Of a DNA stretch of 10,741 bases, positions 6,091 through 10,741 are shown in pieces (the stretch's first letter is position 1; each line of letters starts with the position of its first letter). Origin of the DNA: CAYLHF01 sp964383365. Lineage in GTDB: Bacteria > Bacteroidota > Rhodothermia > Rhodothermales > UBA10348. The position numbers were made by a program, and so were the translations under genes. The stretch spans positions 1 to 10,741 of the forward strand of contig CAYLHF010000063.1 of the NCBI GenBank assembly GCA_964383365.1. The letters run 5' to 3'. The notes under the pieces were generated by a model. It was given only the letters and a program-made list of their open reading frames with translations. It had not been told where the DNA came from and ran no database searches.

Positions 6091-6810
6091 ATGAAGGTAT
6101 TCGTTGTCGTTGTCTTATTTGGGTTGGGCGGTTGCGCTGCGAGCGCAACCGCCCAATCTCTTTATGGAACCGCGGGTTGGGGGTTGACGCCGACGGCCGT
6201 TCCGCAGGCGGACGGTACGTTTTCTCTCTACATGGCCCGCGTCGATAAGCGGTTCGTACGGCCAACCAATCTGTGCAAGGGATTCCCGCAGGTGACGGCC
6301 TGCGACGAGTTGGTCTACGGAGCCGTGATATCGTTCCTGCCTCGCCTCGAGTGGTATATCCGGCTAACCCGCCATTTTGACACGGTCGATTTCAAGGGGG
6401 CGGATCGATCCAGCGGATTCATGTTCACGGCGCTTCTGGAGGGGCGGTATACCCCGGCAGTCGCCGTCGGAATCAGAGATTTCGGGGGGACAAGAAATTT
6501 CCATGCTACGTATGTGGTGGCAACAAAAACAATTGCCTTTTTTGAGGGATTGAAGACGATCTGGTCCGCGGGTCATGCGTTTGATCTCTTTGATGCCAAC
6601 CGCCTGGAGCTCAGCGATAAACCCTTCGGATCGGTCGGTATTACTGTGCTGGATCGACTCGGTCTGGGGGCGGAGTATGACACCCGACGGGTCAATTATG
6701 CCGGGTGGATTCAGCCCATTCCGTATGTCCGTTTCTCCGGCGTCCTCATGGATCAGCAGTATCTCTCCTTCAATGTGTCGGCCATCTATCGCCTCCCGAC
6801 GGGGATGTGA
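6091..6810 (+). CDS. YjbH/GfcD-like outer-membrane protein, N-terminal (first barrel) half
   Basis: YjbH and GfcD are outer-membrane proteins of exopolysaccharide/capsule loci in enterobacteria, about 700 residues long. This 239-residue protein resembles only their first part. After a signal peptide (residues 1-22, probable cleavage near ATA-Q), GTAGWGLTPTA (26-36) fits the family start. LPRLEWYIRLTRHFD (83-97), the segment around 113-135 ending in VAVGIRDFGGT, and YDTRRVNYAG (196-205) look like its amphipathic strands and conserved turns. LGGC at 12-15 could alternatively be read as a lipobox, but a barrel with ATAQ cleavage is more likely. Cys62 and Cys71 could form a disulfide. There is no clear ribosome-binding site. 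Translation may be coupled to the lipoprotein gene 29 bp upstream. The second half of YjbH appears to be encoded by the convergent gene at 6864-8105. Confidence 0.75.
   Translation: MKVFVVVVLFGLGGCAASATAQSLYGTAGWGLTPTAVPQADGTFSLYMARVDKRFVRPTNLCKGFPQVTACDELVYGAVISFLPRLEWYIRLTRHFDTVDFKGADRSSGFMFTALLEGRYTPAVAVGIRDFGGTRNFHATYVVATKTIAFFEGLKTIWSAGHAFDLFDANRLELSDKPFGSVGITVLDRLGLGAEYDTRRVNYAGWIQPIPYVRFSGVLMDQQYLSFNVSAIYRLPTGM
6124..6156 (+). repeat. Perfect 15-bp inverted repeat with 3-nt loop inside signal-peptide codons
   Basis: The left arm TTGGGCGGTTGCGCT (6124-6138), loop GCG and right arm AGCGCAACCGCCCAA (6142-6156) are fully complementary. In RNA the stem could gain G-U, G-C and G-U pairs outside (6121-6123 with 6157-6159). 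It spans codons 12-22 of the YjbH-like gene, starting 33 nt after the A of the ATG. The downstream bases TCTCTTTATG are only moderately T-rich, so a classic terminator is not obvious. It may slow ribosomes at the signal sequence, act as an attenuator, or be an inserted short palindrome. Confidence 0.9.
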
Positions 6811-6863
6811 GTGTCCGCATCCAGTGACTGACCTGAAGGGATGGCGACCCCACTCAGTACCGG

Positions 6864-8105
6864 TTAATCCAGCGCCCGCATCATCTTCCAGTAGACGGGC
6901 GACATCTGCTGATCCAGAAACTCCCACCGCCTCCCGGTCTGGAACCAGCGTCCGCCCCGCTCCTCACGGCTGAAGTCCCCCCGCTTGGTCCGGCCGAAGT
7001 CCCACTGGAAATGGGCCTGGGGTCGCACAGAAAAAGCCACGTTTCTGGACCCGACCGCGCGGCCCCTGAAGAGAGGAATAACGGCGGTAATACCGGTCGA
7101 ATACTCGGCCTCGTTGGTCCGCACGAAGAAGCCGAACCGCGTCGCACCGAATCGCCTGAAGAGGTCAAACCGGGCCCCCCAGTCGTTGACGAGATACTCT
7201 CCCAGCCGGAGAACCGTCTTGTCCTGGGCCAGAAACGAGCCCACCCGGAGGCGTCCCACCATGTTCCATTTTGGGAGTTGATGAATGAGATCGAGCATGG
7301 GGGAGAAGGTGTCGAGTCGGCCCGACTGCCACGCTCCCCGGAAATAACTGAAATACCCAGTCAGACCCAGTTCGAGTCCGACAATGGTTCGTCCCATGTA
7401 ACGTCGGTACCCGAGTTGGTACCCGTACCGGTTTCGCGTGAAGAGACCCGCGTCGAGAGAGAGAAACGAGTTATCCCCGGCGCGCGCCAGATACCCCGCG
7501 CGGATGATCCCCGGATGGTGTTCGCGGTTATAGAGCTCACCGGGTCCCGGGATCTGCTGATCGATGGGGAGGACCCACTGCGCGGAGGCCACGAACCCTC
7601 CGTGGCGAATCACGATTTCAGGGGCGATACGGGGGTTCGTCCGCAGGTAGTCCTGAAAGAATCCGATCTCCCACCGAACCTGCGGGTGAATCACAAAATC
7701 GATCGTCGTGTGCGTCCAACTCGGACGGAGTTTCTTCCGGTTCACCAGACCAGATCGAGACCGGAGAACGGACGGCCTCGTCTCACCTGCAGGAAGCGCG
7801 ACGACGGATTGCTGGAGATAGGTAGGAACAAGCACAATACGGCTCGAATCAGATAACACCGCTGCCAGGCGCCGGGACAAGCGTATGGCTTCGAGTACGC
7901 GGTCTGTGCTCACCCGGTCCTCATAGAGTAAATAAGCCCGGCCGCCCTCGTATCGTGTATCCAGGAGAAGATGGCCCGCCTTGCTGACGAGTCCCTTCGC
8001 TGCTGAAAGGTCGCTCGTAAGGATCTGGGCCGTAGCGACCTGCCCGAAAAGCAGGAACACCAGCACGGTCACAGCGGCGAGTTGCGTTCTGAATCCTGAC
8101 TGCAT
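6864..8105 (-). CDS. YjbH/GfcD-like outer-membrane protein, C-terminal (middle domain plus second barrel) half
   Basis: This 413-residue protein looks like the rest of a YjbH-type protein. The signal peptide is MQSGFRTQ plus a hydrophobic run, cleaved near ATA-Q (residues 25-27). A small alpha/beta region follows (about 30-105; YLLYEDRVSTDRVLEAIRLS lies at 58-77) and resembles the linker domain of YjbH. Strand-rich segments run from about 133 to 346, including PQVRWEIGFFQDY (141-153), SLDAGLFTRNRYGYQLGYRRY (216-236) and STGITAVIPLF (336-346). A basic/aromatic tail of about 67 residues ends the protein. The ATG at 8105 overlaps the stop of the upstream aldolase gene as TGATG, indicating translational coupling; a GTG one codon earlier is less likely. 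It converges with the first-barrel gene across 53 bp. The family call comes from pattern recognition, without an alignment. Confidence 0.72.
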   Translation of the reverse strand: MQSGFRTQLAAVTVLVFLLFGQVATAQILTSDLSAAKGLVSKAGHLLLDTRYEGGRAYLLYEDRVSTDRVLEAIRLSRRLAAVLSDSSRIVLVPTYLQQSVVALPAGETRPSVLRSRSGLVNRKKLRPSWTHTTIDFVIHPQVRWEIGFFQDYLRTNPRIAPEIVIRHGGFVASAQWVLPIDQQIPGPGELYNREHHPGIIRAGYLARAGDNSFLSLDAGLFTRNRYGYQLGYRRYMGRTIVGLELGLTGYFSYFRGAWQSGRLDTFSPMLDLIHQLPKWNMVGRLRVGSFLAQDKTVLRLGEYLVNDWGARFDLFRRFGATRFGFFVRTNEAEYSTGITAVIPLFRGRAVGSRNVAFSVRPQAHFQWDFGRTKRGDFSREERGGRWFQTGRRWEFLDQQMSPVYWKMMRALD

Positions 8106-9082
8106 CACCGGGCGAAATTGGGTAGAACAGGGAGATCGGCGAGATCGCAGAGTAGTTGCGCGGCCGCGTCCGGGTTCAGCGGTTGCAGCGGGGGGCGAAC
8201 CATCTGCCAGCGAAACTTCGAATCTGGCAACAGCCCGAAAAGTAACTGTTTTAACACCGGAACAAACGGGTATTTTTCGAGGGCCTTCCGGTAGCTGATC
8301 ATCAGGGCGTGTTCGGATTCCAGGCCAGACGACCTGCCGGGGAATCCATCTCCCAAGGCTGTTTTGCCCCCTTTTGCCGCCTCATTGACCATCATCCCGT
8401 CGTACACCCGCCGTATGAGTCGGCTCGTGACGTTCGCTGTCGCCGAAACGCATCCGGCTCCGCCTGACAGAAGGGCATCGCGCAGGTACGTCTCCGAACC
8501 GGCGAACACGTCCATTTCAGGAAACGTCGTACACAGGGCCTGAATAAATGGCCCGTCACCCGACGAGTCTTTGATCCCGGCAATGACACCCGGGAACGCA
8601 TCGAGCAGTCGGCGAATCAGATCCAAGGACCACCCGAGGCCTGCCATCCTCGGAAAGTGATAGAGCAGGATACGGAGTCCGGGATGACCTACTCCCTCGA
8701 TCACCCGCCGGACATAATCAAAGAGGCCCGCATCGGATATCGTTTTGTAGTAGAACGGGGGAAGCAGGAGGATACCGGAGAATCCGAGTTCGTTGGCGCG
8801 AGTGGTCAGCGCTACGGTGTCCGGCAGGGCGCAACACCCGGTTCCGATAATCATCCGCCCGGGCGGGACCCCGGAATCAGCCAGCCGTTCCATGGCATCG
8901 ATCCGCTCTTCGACCGAGAATCCATTGCCTTCTCCGGTGGTCCCAAAAATGACAACCCCGTGAGAGCCATTGGCGAGCAACCAGTTGGAATGTTCGGCCA
9001 ATCCAGAATGATCGATCGAGAGGTCCGGGCCCAGCGGTGTCAGAGCGGCCGTCCAGATTCCTTTAAAGACACGTTGGTGCAT
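8105..9082 (-). CDS. DHDPS/N-acetylneuraminate lyase superfamily aldolase
   Basis: These cytoplasmic class I aldolases use a Schiff-base lysine to make or cleave 2-oxo acids. The 325-residue protein has the full set: FGTTGEGNGFS (46-56), catalytic Tyr141 in LLYHFPRMAG (139-148), Schiff-base Lys171 in GIKDSSGD (169-176) and the late GCVSATANV (210-218). The tyrosine motif is YHFP. Lysine-pathway DapA enzymes usually have YN(V/I)PGRT, so the YHFP-R form points away from DapA and closer to YNFP-type sugar-acid aldolases. The substrate is therefore open. The start at 9082 is fixed by an excellent ribosome-binding site, although the frame stays open upstream to 9454. It sits 17 bp after the DUF1572 gene and overlaps the YjbH-half gene, so the three probably form one operon. 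Confidence 0.9.
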   Translation of the reverse strand: MHQRVFKGIWTAALTPLGPDLSIDHSGLAEHSNWLLANGSHGVVIFGTTGEGNGFSVEERIDAMERLADSGVPPGRMIIGTGCCALPDTVALTTRANELGFSGILLLPPFYYKTISDAGLFDYVRRVIEGVGHPGLRILLYHFPRMAGLGWSLDLIRRLLDAFPGVIAGIKDSSGDGPFIQALCTTFPEMDVFAGSETYLRDALLSGGAGCVSATANVTSRLIRRVYDGMMVNEAAKGGKTALGDGFPGRSSGLESEHALMISYRKALEKYPFVPVLKQLLFGLLPDSKFRWQMVRPPLQPLNPDAAAQLLCDLADLPVLPNFAR

Positions 9083-9087
9083 CAACC

Positions 9088-9093
9088 CCTCCT
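9088..9093 (-). promoter_or_regulatory. Strong Shine-Dalgarno that fixes the aldolase start
   Basis: On the minus strand AGGAGG, within AAGGAGGGG, lies 5 nt before the ATG at 9082. It is the only consensus-strength ribosome-binding site in the window and rules out the roughly 120-residue N-terminal extension allowed by the open frame. Confidence 0.85.
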
Positions 9094-9099
9094 TCCCTG

Positions 9100-9663
9100 T
9101 TATCGTCCCCAATGGTCCCGGTTGAACTGCTCTGATTCTCCCGGCGGAATACTGAGCGATGACCACCCCGAGCCGGCCCGACTCCTGGCCAGTTGTACGA
9201 TCTGCCCGACGTGGTACGCATAGTGCGTCAATTGTCTGGTCACGGCCGCCATCACCGTATGATTCGCGCCTCGTATCACGACAATCCGCGTCACGTCTTC
9301 GGGCTTGAGTTCTGAGAGGGCAGAAAAAAGCTGCGTCCATCCCTCTTCCCACCAGCGAATGACATCCGGTCGCATCACGTTGGCTTCCAGTTCGAATTCG
9401 GTGTCCCGATGGCGGTCCGGTGACTCTCCGTCGGTTGTCAGAAAATCGGTCCATCGCGAGCGCATGTTACCCGCCATGTGCTTCATGATGAGGGCGATGC
9501 TGTTTGATCGGGGATCGGGGGCGTGGAAGAGGGCATCATCGTCGATCTGGGCGACCGCACGTTCGGCCATCAGCTTATACGTCTTGAACTGCCTGACAGC
9601 GTCCTGTAGAAACATACCACCGATATCTAAAGACACTACTCCGGGTTCTTCGGTTGATGCCAT
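9100..9663 (-). CDS. DUF1572 (DinB-like four-helix) protein
   Basis: DUF1572 proteins belong to the DinB/YfiT-like metal-binding four-helix superfamily, and their activity is generally unknown; some relatives are thiol transferases. This 187-residue protein shows the usual metal triad: His62 in IMKHMAGNMRSRWTDF (59-74), plus His147 and His151 in THYAYHVGQIV (146-156). Other family marks are the SNSIA stretch before the first His, TDGE (77-80), the W-rich middle (WWEEGW, 104-109), IRGANH (130-135), and WSSLSIPPGES (167-177) near the end. The ATG at 9663 gives a normal family length, but the upstream bases lack a clear ribosome-binding site. It appears to be the first gene of an operon with the aldolase and the YjbH-half gene, and is divergent from the alpha/beta hydrolase. 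Nothing in the sequence says why a DinB-like protein precedes an aldolase and an outer-membrane protein. Confidence 0.88.
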   Translation of the reverse strand: MASTEEPGVVSLDIGGMFLQDAVRQFKTYKLMAERAVAQIDDDALFHAPDPRSNSIALIMKHMAGNMRSRWTDFLTTDGESPDRHRDTEFELEANVMRPDVIRWWEEGWTQLFSALSELKPEDVTRIVVIRGANHTVMAAVTRQLTHYAYHVGQIVQLARSRAGSGWSSLSIPPGESEQFNRDHWGR

Positions 9664-9676
9664 CGAGTTTTCTTAC

Positions 9677-9682
9677 TATTAC
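9677..9682 (+). promoter_or_regulatory. Possible promoter for the alpha/beta hydrolase (-10 box)
   Basis: TATTAC (9677-9682) lies 17 bp after TTGATG (9654-9659). Each hexamer matches 4 of 6 sigma-70 consensus positions. The -35 box would sit within the first codons of the divergent DUF1572 gene and the leader would be about 100 nt, so support is modest. Confidence 0.25.
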
Positions 9683-9716
9683 AACAGAATGAAAAACGGA
9701 TCGAACACAAGAAATA

Positions 9717-9735
9717 TGGCGCGCCAATCTAGATT
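9717..9735. repeat. Two abutting 10-bp palindromes in a divergent intergenic region
   Basis: TGGCGCGCCA (9717-9726) and AATCTAGATT (9726-9735) are each perfect palindromes sharing one base. They lie between the divergent DUF1572 and hydrolase genes. The second overlaps a possible minus-strand -10 box and the first covers the predicted start of that transcript, which suits an operator. Short palindromes also arise by chance. Confidence 0.55.
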
Positions 9736-9754
9736 CGTTAGAACTGGTTTACAA
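9726..9754 (-). promoter_or_regulatory. Possible promoter for the DUF1572-aldolase-YjbH operon
   Basis: On the minus strand TTGTAA (9754-9749) and TAGATT (9731-9726) are separated by 17 bp, each matching 4 of 6 sigma-70 positions. Transcription would start near 9719, giving a leader of about 55 nt before the ATG at 9663. Confidence 0.35.
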
Positions 9755-9789
9755 ACGGAACATCCGGACCCGACCGAAATTCTGGGCGC

Positions 9790-10741
9790 ATGACAACAGG
9801 GAAAAAAATCACAGGAATTATTGCGGCAGGAATTGCGGGCCTCGCGTTGCTCGGCCCCCGCGTACGGGTTGACACGAAACTGACCCCTGTTTCTGTGCCG
9901 GAAGAGGTGGATACCTGGCTACGGGACCGGGAGGCGGAGTTTGACGACATCACCCCGGGGACGGAGAAGACGATTATCTGGGCAGACTCACTTCGCCGGA
10001 AAAAGACGCCGTTTTCTCTCGTGTATCTGCACGGATTCACGGCGTCGCGTCAGGAGACGGCCCCGCTGAGCGATCGCATCGCGGCCGAACTGGGAGCCAA
10101 TCTGTTCTACACCCGGCTGGCGGGACACGGGCGGGGCGGTCCGGCAATGGGGGACGTAACCGTCAACGACTGGTTGAACGACGTCGTTGAAGCGTTGGCG
10201 ATCGGTCGGCGTCTGGGCGAGAAAGTGATCGTGATCGGAACGTCAACGGGGGCGACGCTCGCCACGTGGGCGGCGGCTCAACCCGAACTTGCCGCGGATC
10301 TCGCCGCTCTTGTGATGCTCTCTCCCAACTTCGGTCCCCGCGACTGGAAGACGCCGATGTTGTTGTGGCCGTGGGGATTGCAACTGGCCCGGGCCGTGGG
10401 CGGGGATACCATTCACTGGGAACCCCGAAGCGATATTCAGGATCGGTATTCGACGATGTCCTATCCGGTCGATGCCGCCCTTCCGATGATGGCGCTCGTG
10501 CGGCTGGCCCGAAAGAGCCGTCTCCGGAAAATCACCCTCCCAGTTTTCGTCGCTTTCTCGGATGAGGATCGGGTGGTCGACAGTGGACTGACGCGAAAGG
10601 TATTGAAGCGATTCAAGGGCACCGACGTAAAGATCGAGACGGTCACTACAGCATCCCCCCCGAATTTCCATGTGATTGCTGGCGACATGCATGCGCCGCA
10701 GAACACCGAGTGGCTGGCGGATGAGATTGTGACGTTCCTGA
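9790..10741 (+). CDS. Serine alpha/beta hydrolase, C-terminus cut by window edge
   Basis: The frame is open from the ATG at 9790 through the last base, giving 317 visible residues with no stop. An N-terminal hydrophobic stretch (about 7-22, preceded by GKK) may be a membrane anchor or an uncleaved signal. The fold motifs are clear: oxyanion loop YLHGFTASRQE (79-89), nucleophile elbow GTSTGA (150-155) with Ser152, acid Asp260 in SDEDRVVD (257-264), and His294 in NFHVIAG (292-298). This matches the monoacylglycerol lipase/S33-like hydrolases, probably acting on esters or lipids, but the substrate is not readable. The visible protein already covers the whole triad, so probably only a short tail is missing. 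The upstream bases give only a weak ribosome-binding site (GGG). It is divergent from the DUF1572 operon. Confidence 0.87.
   Translation, partial: MTTGKKITGIIAAGIAGLALLGPRVRVDTKLTPVSVPEEVDTWLRDREAEFDDITPGTEKTIIWADSLRRKKTPFSLVYLHGFTASRQETAPLSDRIAAELGANLFYTRLAGHGRGGPAMGDVTVNDWLNDVVEALAIGRRLGEKVIVIGTSTGATLATWAAAQPELAADLAALVMLSPNFGPRDWKTPMLLWPWGLQLARAVGGDTIHWEPRSDIQDRYSTMSYPVDAALPMMALVRLARKSRLRKITLPVFVAFSDEDRVVDSGLTRKVLKRFKGTDVKIETVTTASPPNFHVIAGDMHAPQNTEWLADEIVTFL

Noticed and set aside
6808..6856. TGAGTG/CACTCA inverted repeat between the two convergent barrel genes
   Set aside because: The arms are 6 bp with a loop of about 37 bases and no T-tract, too weak to call a bidirectional terminator.
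7011..7856. 281-codon frame antisense to the second barrel-half gene
   Set aside because: It has no signal, domain or ribosome-binding site, and the opposite strand encodes a coherent exported strand-rich protein in a coupled operon.
9083..9454. N-terminal extension of the aldolase reading frame
   Set aside because: It overlaps the DUF1572 gene in another frame, reads as low-complexity Arg-rich sequence, and a consensus Shine-Dalgarno marks the ATG at 9082.

Overview
The window is a GC-rich bacterial chromosome segment with ten protein-coding genes. Two of them, the first and the last, run off the window edges. No rRNA, tRNA, CRISPR array or insertion sequence was recognised. Several things point to a Gram-negative host, possibly of the Bacteroidota/Rhodothermota kind: outer-membrane-type barrel proteins with signal peptides, a lipoprotein, a DUF1572 (DinB-like) protein, an exported M28 peptidase with a transferrin-receptor-type dimerisation domain, and mostly weak Shine-Dalgarno sequences. 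This assignment rests on protein families only and is tentative.

Layout. (1) 1-996 (+): the C-terminal three quarters of UDP-glucose 6-dehydrogenase, which supplies UDP-glucuronate for surface polysaccharides. (2) 997-1300: a gene-poor gap holding two 34-bp direct repeats 122 bp apart. (3) 1301-2506 (+): an AAA-type ATPase with a DUF4143 C-terminus. It converges, with a 2-bp gap, on an H-NS-family nucleoid protein (2509-2856, -). (4) 2857-2965: an AT-rich segment upstream of the H-NS gene with a perfect 16-bp palindrome. (5) 2966-5206 (-): a secreted M28B carboxypeptidase with all metal ligands present. It is divergent from a lipoprotein of unknown family (5327-6061, +). (6) 6091-6810 (+): a protein resembling the first barrel of YjbH/GfcD. 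(7) 6864-8105 (-): a protein resembling the middle domain plus second barrel of YjbH/GfcD. (8) 8105-9082 (-) and 9100-9663 (-): an aldolase of the DHDPS/NAL superfamily and a DUF1572 protein. These two lie directly upstream of the second YjbH half and probably share its operon. (9) 9790-10741 (+): a serine alpha/beta hydrolase, cut by the window end.

The most interesting reading is that one YjbH/GfcD-type tandem-barrel outer-membrane protein, a family tied to exopolysaccharide or capsule export, is encoded here as two separate genes that converge on each other. Each half has its own signal peptide. The first half sits behind an unrecognised lipoprotein, and its signal-peptide codons contain a perfect 15-bp inverted repeat. 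The UDP-glucose dehydrogenase fits an envelope-polysaccharide theme, but a functional link across the ATPase/H-NS/peptidase genes is inference. The intergenic regions at 2857-2965, 5207-5326 and 9664-9789 each hold palindromes next to plausible promoters.
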